Shown here piece after piece: positions 1 through 5,903 of a DNA stretch of 11,320 nt. A model generated the notes under the pieces. It saw only the letters and a program-made list of their open reading frames with translations. It was not told where the DNA came from and did no database searches. The translations under genes and the position numbers were made by a program. Position 1 is the first letter of the stretch, and the number at the start of each line of letters is the position of its first letter. This DNA is from Chlamydiota bacterium. GTDB taxonomy: Bacteria > Chlamydiota > Chlamydiia > Chlamydiales > Rhabdochlamydiaceae. The stretch is taken from contig JAAKFC010000030.1 of NCBI GenBank assembly GCA_011065225.1, positions 1-11,320 on the forward strand, read 5' to 3'.

Positions 1-132
1 AGTTATCGCTATAGTCTTGGAATTTATGGGTGGCTCCGCTTTGACTATCTATTTCGCGTATATGGACGGAGCTATCCTGAGTACGTGAACTTTTTCATTT
101 TTAGTTTAGACTTGCCCTTTTGCGTTTTTTAA
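1..132 (+). CDS. 3' end of a probable outer-membrane beta-barrel protein (partial)
   Basis: Frame 1 is open from the first base to a TAA at 130-132, giving the last 43 residues of a protein whose body lies outside the window. The peptide is rich in aromatic residues and glycine (SYRYSLGIYGWLRFDY at the start), shows alternating hydrophobic/polar residues (FIFSLDLPF near the end) and finishes with a C-terminal phenylalanine. These are typical of the closing strands of Gram-negative outer-membrane beta-barrels, where the terminal aromatic residue is part of the BAM recognition signal. The beta-barrel call is an inference from a short tail; the family (BamA-like, porin or other) cannot be told. 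It converges on acpS, and the two coding ends overlap by 27 bases. It is less likely that this is non-coding sequence that happens to be open. Confidence 0.5.
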   Translation, partial: SYRYSLGIYGWLRFDYLFRVYGRSYPEYVNFFIFSLDLPFCVF

Positions 133-492
133 AAGGATCGCCACTGCAGAAGCATATTCTTTGCAGTGGCTGATGGTCACAAGAATTGTGGGCTCATCAA
201 AGCGGCGTTTGAGTTCACTTGAAAGATGCACTTCAGGCTTTCCATTTTCATCGCCGATAATTTCAATGTCTTTCCACGCCACTTCGCTGCCAAAACCGCA
301 GCCAAGGGCTTTGACAATAGCCTCTTTAGCTGCAAAGCGCCCTGCAAAACGAGGGAAGGGATCTTTCTGTGCTTTGCAATATTCTTGTTCTTTTTCGGTA
401 AAAAGGCGATTGAGAAAATTTTGCTTGTGCTCCTCATAGGCACTTTTTACCCGGCTAATTTCAATAATGTCATTGCCAAGCCCAAGAATCAT
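106..492 (-). CDS. acpS: Holo-[acyl-carrier-protein] synthase (AcpS)
   Basis: AcpS transfers the 4'-phosphopantetheine arm of coenzyme A to a serine of apo-acyl carrier protein in the cytoplasm, which activates ACP for fatty acid synthesis. The 128-residue length is normal for this small, homotrimeric enzyme. The two magnesium-binding signatures are present: GLGNDIIEI at residues 4-12 with D8, and GRFAAKEAIVKAL at residues 51-63 with E57. A conserved TISHCKEYASA segment lies near residues 107-117. The ATG start overlaps the stop of the upstream PIN/TRAM membrane protein gene (ATGA, 489-492), so it is almost certainly co-transcribed and translationally coupled. As I recall, acpS and a membrane protein of this type are also neighbours in Chlamydia. 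Its 3' end overlaps the end of a convergent plus-strand gene. Confidence 0.95.
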   Translation of the reverse strand: MILGLGNDIIEISRVKSAYEEHKQNFLNRLFTEKEQEYCKAQKDPFPRFAGRFAAKEAIVKALGCGFGSEVAWKDIEIIGDENGKPEVHLSSELKRRFDEPTILVTISHCKEYASAVAILLKNAKGQV

Positions 493-1550
493 ACTTCAAC
501 TCTATTGCCATGGGCAGGAACCTCGTCCATTGTGTTGCAGAAAATCATTCGCCCAGAAGAAGTGTGCTTGACGGAAAGGACTTGGACGTCAATATTTTCT
601 CCAACGAAATCTCCTCCTCCATTGACAACCACCATAGTACCATCTTCCAGATATCCGACGCCTTGATTGGGCTCTTTGCCAAAGCGTTGGATTTTGATTT
701 TCATCGACTCGCCCGCCTCCATGAGGGGTTTGAGTGCATTAGAAAGAGCATGGAGGTTGAGAATGTGGATTCCCTCGATAACGGGGACTTGTGCTTGCGA
801 GAGATCAGCAGATAAAATATTGGAGTCGGTTAGCCTTGCTAGACGAAGTAGTTTTGTAAAAGAATCGTTCAAATCAGAGAATTTTGTTTCATCATAGCGA
901 AGGGCCAGAGAAGAAATTCCCTCTAATTTTTTCAATGTATCGATGCATCGTTTCGCTTTTATTCTGATATGTTCCTCGCCAATTTCTGATTGTGAATAGA
1001 GCTCTTGGCTTAAGAATCTAGGCATAATGAGTGTATTGTCTAAAAGACCAGTAGTTGCGAGATCGATGATGCGAGAGTCGGAAAGAGTAGTGGCATCGAT
1101 GAGAAGATCTTTTTTTCGGATATTGGATTGGGAGAGTTTGATAAAGGGAATGCTGAGGAGGATTTCATCTGAGAAATGGAGAGTGAGCAGTGTTCCCAGG
1201 TAAGTGCCCACCAAAAAGAAAGATACTTTGATGAGATGAATGGTTTGGGGTTGCAGAACCATGTTCATATGGCTCATCTCGGCAACGGCATTGAAAATGG
1301 AAGTCAGTGCCTGTCCCAAAAGATAGCCAAAAAAAAGTCCCAGTATCACGGTGTTAAAAGCTTTCAAATTATAGCGTTTGAATAAGGCTTCAATTGAAAA
1401 AAGAAGTGCGCTAAAGACAGCGCCAACTCCCAGTCCGATGAGTATTTTTTGCCCTATGGGTCCAACGGGAAGAGAAGTCATAAATGCAGTCATGAAGAAA
1501 AGACTTAAGAGGACAAAAAAAACTCTTAAAAATGCTAAAGAGATTTTCAT
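489..1550 (-). CDS. PIN/TRAM-domain integral membrane protein (YacL-like)
   Basis: This is a 353-residue membrane protein with a cytoplasmic PIN-like nuclease domain followed by a TRAM RNA-binding domain, the architecture of Bacillus YacL. Four hydrophobic segments occupy roughly residues 4-24, 35-55, 67-87 and 103-125. The PIN domain runs from about 148 to 275. It has LLIDATTLSDSRIIDL with acidic residues D152 and D158, MPRFLSQEL with E183, and the later acidic cluster LTDSNILSADL near 240-250. TRAM follows at about 280-340 (GVGYLEDGTMVVVNGG, then SGRMIFCN). In this family the PIN domain is presumed to cleave RNA, but the substrate is not established. The ATG at 1550 is preferred because GGAG lies 9 bases upstream. 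A TTG start five codons earlier would put that GGAG inside the coding region. It forms a two-gene operon with acpS. Confidence 0.88.
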   Translation of the reverse strand: MKISLAFLRVFFVLLSLFFMTAFMTSLPVGPIGQKILIGLGVGAVFSALLFSIEALFKRYNLKAFNTVILGLFFGYLLGQALTSIFNAVAEMSHMNMVLQPQTIHLIKVSFFLVGTYLGTLLTLHFSDEILLSIPFIKLSQSNIRKKDLLIDATTLSDSRIIDLATTGLLDNTLIMPRFLSQELYSQSEIGEEHIRIKAKRCIDTLKKLEGISSLALRYDETKFSDLNDSFTKLLRLARLTDSNILSADLSQAQVPVIEGIHILNLHALSNALKPLMEAGESMKIKIQRFGKEPNQGVGYLEDGTMVVVNGGGDFVGENIDVQVLSVKHTSSGRMIFCNTMDEVPAHGNRVEV

Positions 1551-1559
1551 GAAAAAGGT
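1551..1559 (-). promoter_or_regulatory. Spacer between the GGAG ribosome-binding site and the PIN/TRAM start
   Basis: Read on the minus strand, TTGGAGACCTTTTTCATG places GGAG (plus-strand 1560-1563) nine bases before the ATG at 1550. This fixes ATG 1550 as the start in preference to the in-frame TTG that overlaps the GGAG itself. Confidence 0.6.
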
Positions 1560-1578
1560 CTCCAAATTTTGTTAAATA

Positions 1579-1607
1579 GTTATGAAAATTGATAGGAAGC
1601 CAGTCTA
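1579..1607 (-). promoter_or_regulatory. Possible promoter for the PIN/TRAM-acpS operon
   Basis: On the minus strand TAGACT (1602-1607) and CATAAC (1579-1584) are separated by 17 bases. Each matches 4 of 6 positions of the sigma-70-type -35 and -10 consensus. It lies in the 87-base gap after the giant gene and about 30 bases upstream of the PIN/TRAM ATG. I see no clear hairpin-plus-T terminator in this gap, so read-through from the giant gene is also possible. The match is weak. Confidence 0.25.
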
Positions 1608-1637
1608 AAATTCTAAATCTTTTTTGTCGATAGAGAA

Positions 1638-4600
1638 TTAGTGAATTATTTCAGTTACCTGCCAACTCTCATTTGCTTCTCTCTTGTCGAGGTCAAGCTG
1701 AACATTTACCTTTAGGATTCCGTAGGGATCTTCGCGATAGGCAGATTTTTCTGAGTCACTTGCAACTACTTCATAAAAACTTGAACAGTTGAGGAGAATT
1801 TGTTTTCCTTTGGTCTCAATGTTGTACTCGCGGATAGCTTGGTTTTTTTTCTTGCAGAGTTTGGCGATAAAAGGACCTTGCCCTCGAATTTGGAATCCTG
1901 AGTCTGGCCCCACAATATCGAGGTCTTTCCAAATAGCCATTTCGATAGAACCAAAAACTCCTTGTTGGAGAAGGGTCATCAAAGTGAGAATTTCTTTTTC
2001 TGCTCTTCCAGTTTTCAAAAGTTCTTGAAAAATTGCCTGAGCATTTTTTTCCTTCAATCCATCAAATTCCACGCCATTGAGGCTAAATCTATTCATTCCA
2101 TCGCCATCGCGCTTAAGATCTTTATTAATCTGATCAAAAATGCGATCTTTATCGAGGGTCTCTTCTTTGAGATAATGCTGCGCATTTTCTTGAAGCAGCT
2201 TATAAGTTTCTTTAGAATAACATCTCGCATGCTCAAAATCGAGTCGAGCAGTGACATCAGCAGGATCCATTGCTTCTTTTAGAGCTAAGGGATCATGCTT
2301 TCTCTTCAATTGGGCAGCGAGGTTTAGGCGCATTTGAATGGGGTCTAGGTCCTCTAAAGAAATTTCTTTTAGGGTTTTTTCTCTTCTTTCAAACATATAA
2401 TTACAGACAAGTGTACCGCAATTCACTCGATCTTTTTGTTGAGAATTTGTATTGCTCATCACAGAATTGCCCTGGATGAATGACGTGAACAATTTCTGAG
2501 GAGAAAGATCAAAGCCAAGAACATTGCGAGTTTCGTCTTCTAGTTTGGTGCCTTGCGGGTCGTAGTATTCCCAGTTCCCATTTTCAACTGTTACTACCAC
2601 AATATGATCACTAAAATAAGAACCGATGAAGGGAATTCTCTTGGCGGGATTGTCGAGAATGCAGGGGATGAAAATAGGACCTTTTTTACTCTTGGTGATT
2701 GCTTTGGATATGATACTTTCTGCAAATGCCTGTTTATCTTCTCGACTTTCTGCCATTCCAGGGATGAGCAAATCAGGGACAAAGGTGCAGTCTTTTTCTT
2801 TTTCTAAAAGATTTCCAAAAGTGATGACGGTATGGTTTGAAAGGTAATCGGTACTCATGAGCCGGTCATAGGCAATTTTCCATTCAGAAATCCCGTCTTC
2901 TCCATCTGGCTCAAAAATTTCAAAGTCTTCATCGGCTGCAGAAGATTGAACTTCATAATCCAATATGGAATCCCCGACAGCGATTTCATTTCCCTTTCGA
3001 TGAGGAAGTCTATCATATCGGGCATGGAGTTGATCTAAATACTCTTCAATTTCTTTTTGTAGGTCACTGCGAAGATGATTGTTGTGGGTTAAATCTTCCA
3101 GGCAGGGAATTGCATCTTGGAATCCATATTCATTAAGATCGGACATTTGGATTGAAGGATCATGTTTTTGGGCTTCTTGAATAAATTGCGTGATTTTTTC
3201 CTTATCTTTAAGAAGCATGTGCTCTTTGCGCATATGAAGACCTCCGCCCACTTCGCCAAAAATGCCAGGGAGGTTATGCTTTGCTTGCGATTCAAAAAAT
3301 TCGAGGGAATGAGCGACTACTTGATGGAAATTTGCAAGAGCGCGAGGGTCCGTGCGAACATTGAGATTTGCTCCCCAATTTTCCATTTTTAGATAGGTGC
3401 GATTGGATCTATCTCGAGTTTCAATTCTTCCCATCATTACACTTCGCTTCCCGGAAGGAAGCATATTTAGATCAAGGCCAAAGTGCCCATAACCGCTCCA
3501 GGGGCCTTTTTCAAAGGAAATGGTCCGCTTTTTATAGTGGCTGGAGGCCCGCCCATAAAGAGTGGGCAAAAAGAAGTGAAAAATCCGGTTGTCAGGATCG
3601 TTGATATCAAAAGTTCCCTCCACAAAAGGCTGGCCTTTTGTAATGGCATGGGCCATGAAGCCCCAACAAACGGCAGCAAGTTTGTTGTCGAGATTTGTCT
3701 GTTCGATCTTTTCATTTTTGCGCAGTTTTTGGATGATTTGAATCCCCTCGCTTGCCATTTCTTTTACCTTATTAAAAGGCACTCCAGGACAATGCTGTGA
3801 AACATAGTTTTCTATTGCTTCCCAGTCGAGTTGTTTTGTTATCTTTTCTACTTCTATTCCGGCAGGGGGCATAAGGCGGGGAAGGTCAACTTCTGGGGGA
3901 GGAAGGGCTGAGGTCTTCTGGATCTTATGAATCATTTCTCTGCACAAATAAATTGCATGTGGATTAGAAAGATTATAAGAGTTTTCTCCCAAGACAATTC
4001 GAGCAGGCATGTTATCATTTTGAGCTTCATTTGAAAGGTGCTGTATTCTTTGCCCATACTCTTGTAAAATTCGGCGAATATTTGGATTTGAATAATCGAG
4101 AACAAATAGTCCTTCTCCAGGGATCTCAATGCCGAGATGGTGATTTGGAGAATTTTTTTTCACGACTGGCATAGGGGGAGGATGGATGGGTATTGGTTGT
4201 TTTTTCTTAGGCCAAAAACGCCTACTTAAGGAAAGTATCAATAAAGTTCCAGGTACAGCGACCATCCATGCCAAATTTCCCCCCGTATTAGAAAAGACAA
4301 GAGCGAATCCACGAAGTATTCTACTCAGATCGGTGGTATGAGGCGGTATCAGTTCAGGTATTACAATATTATGTATATTTGAGAAATTGTTTGGAGGGAG
4401 CTCTGGAATTGTTCCTTCACGTGGGAGGATGTTTTGGACAATGGTTTCTATTTTGGGAAGAGACGGAAAAACTTCTTTGTAAATTGTAAGAGCGTAGGGA
4501 TTTTCCATAGCAGCTTCCAGAGGAATAAAGGGGGGAGCGCTCTTTGGAAATTCTGGAGCAGGGCAAAAGCCGCTATTGAGAATTGGCGGCGGGTTTTTTA

Positions 4601-5849
4601 CGATTGGGATTGCAGGTGCTTGGAAAAGATCGGAACGCAAATAATATGTTGTAGCAAAGACGGTAGCTGCAACTGCAGAGGCAAGAGCCACTCGCTTCCA
4701 TGTGATTTCTTTAGCAACTCTTCCTAAAAGAGAAGGGGCTTTTTTTTGGGCATGAGGAGAAATAGGGTTTTTTTCTTTAAAACGGAGGTTAAAAGCCTTT
4801 TGAATGGGTTGGGGGAGATTTTTCCATTTTTCTGGTTTTGCTTTAAAGAGATTGGCATACCAACCGATTTGATAAGGTTCTAAGTTTTGCACTGCAGATT
4901 CAGAAGATGGAAGAGGAAGATCCACCCATGCATCTCTGGGAGCAGAGAGTTTTAAGTTATAAAACTTTTTGCAAGTAGGCTCATAGATGGGAGCTTTAGG
5001 ATTGAGGCGCGTGATTAAATGAACCCAAAGAAGTTGGGATGTATGCAATTTTTTTTCGAGCACTCCGTAATCAATTTCAGGAAGTTCATCTTTAATGTAG
5101 GGGCGATCCTGTGGAGGAAAGTTATGATGGAAGAAAAGCTCAGCAATCGCTGCCTTTTTTTCTAAAGGGAAATGGCGCAAATCTTCGGCATGAAGCTGTT
5201 TCAATTGATCGTGTGTCCATGCTTTCCCTCTTTCTGAAAAATTGAGTAAAGGGAGGGGCAAGAGATTTTTGTTTTTGAGCTCTTCATTTAATGCGAGCTG
5301 AAATAAGAGGGGAATGTGCTTGGCCTTGCCTGGGAAATCGAGTAGTTGAGTTTTGACTTTCGTTAAGCTGCTTTTATCTAATTTAGTGAGTTCTTGCATG
5401 CTTGTTGGAAAGGGAAAAAAGCAAAAATCGCGAAAGAGCAACCCTCCTTTAAAAAGACCATATGTCGCTGCTTTTGCAGCGAGATGTAGGAGGGTAGTTT
5501 GCAAAGCTGCTTCTAAACTCAGGATGACGACAGATTGCGTGCAAAGGGCCCCTACGGCCATTGGAAGAACGAGTGTGGTGAGTGCCAAAGCTGTGACCAT
5601 TGCACAAAGGCGTAAGAAGGTGGATTCGATTTTGTGGTGATCTAGGAATTTTTTGGTCGCCGAAATTGCAAGGGTATTGACACCCGCAAGAAGGAGTGTT
5701 CCGATTGAAGTGGGGTCAACCAAATGTACTTTGCTAGCAAGAGCTGTTACACTTGCAAAAGTAACTGCATCAAGAATAAATTCTTTTTGAGAATAAGTAT
5801 TGGTATTTATATCTGCCATAATGGCAGATATTTTATAGCACCCTAACAT
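1638..5849 (-). CDS. Giant membrane-anchored protein with a CE-clan (Ulp1/ChlaDub-type) cysteine protease domain
   Basis: A single uninterrupted frame gives about 1,403 residues from ATG 5849. Visible layout: a hydrophobic block at about 24-129 with two to four possible membrane segments; degenerate helical repeats at about 154-357; membrane segments near 385-403 and 525-542 enclosing a proline-rich loop; a basic, proline-rich stretch after 543 (RRFWPKKKQPIPIHPPP); an unassigned block at about 679-949; an acidic linker near 974-986; a protease-like core at about 999-1152; and an unassigned tail to 1403. The core has SDHIVVVTV (H1082), WEYYDPQG (D1097) and QQKDRVNCGTLVCNYM (Q1138, C1144), matching the order and spacing of CE-clan His-Asp-Gln-Cys sites. 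Chlamydial ChlaDub1 also combines a membrane segment, a Pro-rich region and this fold, so a host-directed deubiquitinase, deSUMOylase or acetyltransferase effector is inferred, not shown. ATG 5849 has a weak AGAG six bases upstream. ATG 5819 is an alternative lacking a ribosome-binding site. TTG 5912 would invade lgt. Confidence 0.8.
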   Translation of the reverse strand: MLGCYKISAIMADINTNTYSQKEFILDAVTFASVTALASKVHLVDPTSIGTLLLAGVNTLAISATKKFLDHHKIESTFLRLCAMVTALALTTLVLPMAVGALCTQSVVILSLEAALQTTLLHLAAKAATYGLFKGGLLFRDFCFFPFPTSMQELTKLDKSSLTKVKTQLLDFPGKAKHIPLLFQLALNEELKNKNLLPLPLLNFSERGKAWTHDQLKQLHAEDLRHFPLEKKAAIAELFFHHNFPPQDRPYIKDELPEIDYGVLEKKLHTSQLLWVHLITRLNPKAPIYEPTCKKFYNLKLSAPRDAWVDLPLPSSESAVQNLEPYQIGWYANLFKAKPEKWKNLPQPIQKAFNLRFKEKNPISPHAQKKAPSLLGRVAKEITWKRVALASAVAATVFATTYYLRSDLFQAPAIPIVKNPPPILNSGFCPAPEFPKSAPPFIPLEAAMENPYALTIYKEVFPSLPKIETIVQNILPREGTIPELPPNNFSNIHNIVIPELIPPHTTDLSRILRGFALVFSNTGGNLAWMVAVPGTLLILSLSRRFWPKKKQPIPIHPPPMPVVKKNSPNHHLGIEIPGEGLFVLDYSNPNIRRILQEYGQRIQHLSNEAQNDNMPARIVLGENSYNLSNPHAIYLCREMIHKIQKTSALPPPEVDLPRLMPPAGIEVEKITKQLDWEAIENYVSQHCPGVPFNKVKEMASEGIQIIQKLRKNEKIEQTNLDNKLAAVCWGFMAHAITKGQPFVEGTFDINDPDNRIFHFFLPTLYGRASSHYKKRTISFEKGPWSGYGHFGLDLNMLPSGKRSVMMGRIETRDRSNRTYLKMENWGANLNVRTDPRALANFHQVVAHSLEFFESQAKHNLPGIFGEVGGGLHMRKEHMLLKDKEKITQFIQEAQKHDPSIQMSDLNEYGFQDAIPCLEDLTHNNHLRSDLQKEIEEYLDQLHARYDRLPHRKGNEIAVGDSILDYEVQSSAADEDFEIFEPDGEDGISEWKIAYDRLMSTDYLSNHTVITFGNLLEKEKDCTFVPDLLIPGMAESREDKQAFAESIISKAITKSKKGPIFIPCILDNPAKRIPFIGSYFSDHIVVVTVENGNWEYYDPQGTKLEDETRNVLGFDLSPQKLFTSFIQGNSVMSNTNSQQKDRVNCGTLVCNYMFERREKTLKEISLEDLDPIQMRLNLAAQLKRKHDPLALKEAMDPADVTARLDFEHARCYSKETYKLLQENAQHYLKEETLDKDRIFDQINKDLKRDGDGMNRFSLNGVEFDGLKEKNAQAIFQELLKTGRAEKEILTLMTLLQQGVFGSIEMAIWKDLDIVGPDSGFQIRGQGPFIAKLCKKKNQAIREYNIETKGKQILLNCSSFYEVVASDSEKSAYREDPYGILKVNVQLDLDKREANESWQVTEIIH
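2388..2855 (-). other. CE-clan cysteine protease core within the giant protein
   Basis: This is the domain at about residues 999-1152. In order it has a helical/strand lead-in (YLSNHTVITFGNLL), a strand ending in IFIPCILDN, the histidine strand SDHIVVVTV (His codon 2604-2606), the acidic strand WEYYDPQG, and the Gln/Cys helix start QQKDRVNCGTLVC (Cys codon 2418-2420). The His-to-Asp distance is 15 residues, Asp-to-Cys 47 and Gln-to-Cys 6, which suits Ulp1/C48-type and ChlaDub-type enzymes. The usual Trp after the catalytic His is replaced by Ile. Specificity for ubiquitin, SUMO, NEDD8 or an acetyl transfer cannot be read from the sequence. Confidence 0.72.
4158..4700 (-). other. Two membrane segments flanking a proline-rich loop
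   Basis: Residues about 384-564 of the giant protein contain a hydrophobic helix (VALASAVAATVFATTYYL), about 120 residues rich in Pro (for example IPIVKNPPPILN and FPKSAPPFIP), then a second helix (LAWMVAVPGTLLILSLS) and a strongly basic patch RRFWPKKK. Basic residues flank the outer side of both helices (WKR before, RRFWPKKK after). By the positive-inside rule the Pro-rich loop and the protease lie on opposite sides of the membrane. Confidence 0.55.
4779..5390 (-). repeat. Degenerate protein-level repeats of about 38 residues
   Basis: Residues 154-191 (5277-5390) and 320-357 (4779-4892) of the giant protein align without gaps over 38 positions. Eight positions are identical, including Leu4, Pro20, Lys22, Lys24, Pro27, Gln31, Ala33 and Asn35 of the unit, and several more are conservative changes. 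The shared core reads P-x-K-x-K-x-[IL]-P-x-x-x-Q-x-A-x-N. A third, more diverged and shorter copy may lie at residues 216-244 (5118-5204), with LKQLHAEDL then FPLEKKAAIAELF. Predicted helical; possibly a binding scaffold. Confidence 0.4.
5809..5831. promoter_or_regulatory. Perfect 23-base palindrome in the divergent region (candidate operator)
   Basis: The arm ATATCTGCCAT (5809-5819) is followed by one base and then its exact reverse complement (5821-5831). It overlaps the alternative ATG (5819) of the giant gene and sits about 30 bases upstream of the lgt -35 element, between two divergent genes. It could be a dimeric repressor site. If ATG 5819 is the true start, it could also be an mRNA hairpin occluding initiation. 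No regulator is identified. Confidence 0.45.
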
Positions 5850-5861
5850 TTTTGTCTCTAT

Positions 5862-5890
5862 TTGACAGATAGGGCTTTGGGGGGTACCAT
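5862..5890 (+). promoter_or_regulatory. Probable lgt promoter (TTGACA, 17-base spacer, TACCAT)
   Basis: A perfect -35 hexamer TTGACA (5862-5867) is followed at 17 bases by TACCAT (5885-5890), which keeps the key TA...T of the -10 element. The spacer contains a run of six G (5879-5884). Transcription would start near 5897, only about seven bases before the lgt ATG, so the message would be nearly leaderless. Confidence 0.5.
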
Positions 5891-5903
5891 ATTTAGCAAT
5901 GTT

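Noticed and set aside
226..666. 146-codon plus-strand open frame opposite acpS and the PIN/TRAM gene
   Set aside because: It crosses the junction of two well-supported minus-strand genes and its peptide shows no coherent domain; it is an antisense shadow.
3483..3800. Open plus-strand frame within the giant gene
   Set aside because: It lies wholly antisense to a continuous long coding region and has no recognisable protein features or promoter.
5809..5835. Palindrome as an intrinsic terminator
   Set aside because: The stem is A/T-rich with a one-base centre, and no plus-strand gene ends upstream; on the minus strand it lies at a gene start.
5821..5838. Six-codon plus-strand mini-frame (MADIL then stop)
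   Set aside because: It exists only because the palindrome mirrors the ATG GCA GAT of the other strand; no ribosome-binding site and no attenuator-like content.
5862..5903. TTG at 5862 as an extended lgt start
   Set aside because: It coincides with the TTGACA promoter element, has no ribosome-binding site and would add 14 residues absent from typical Lgt N-termini; ATG 5904 gives a normal length.
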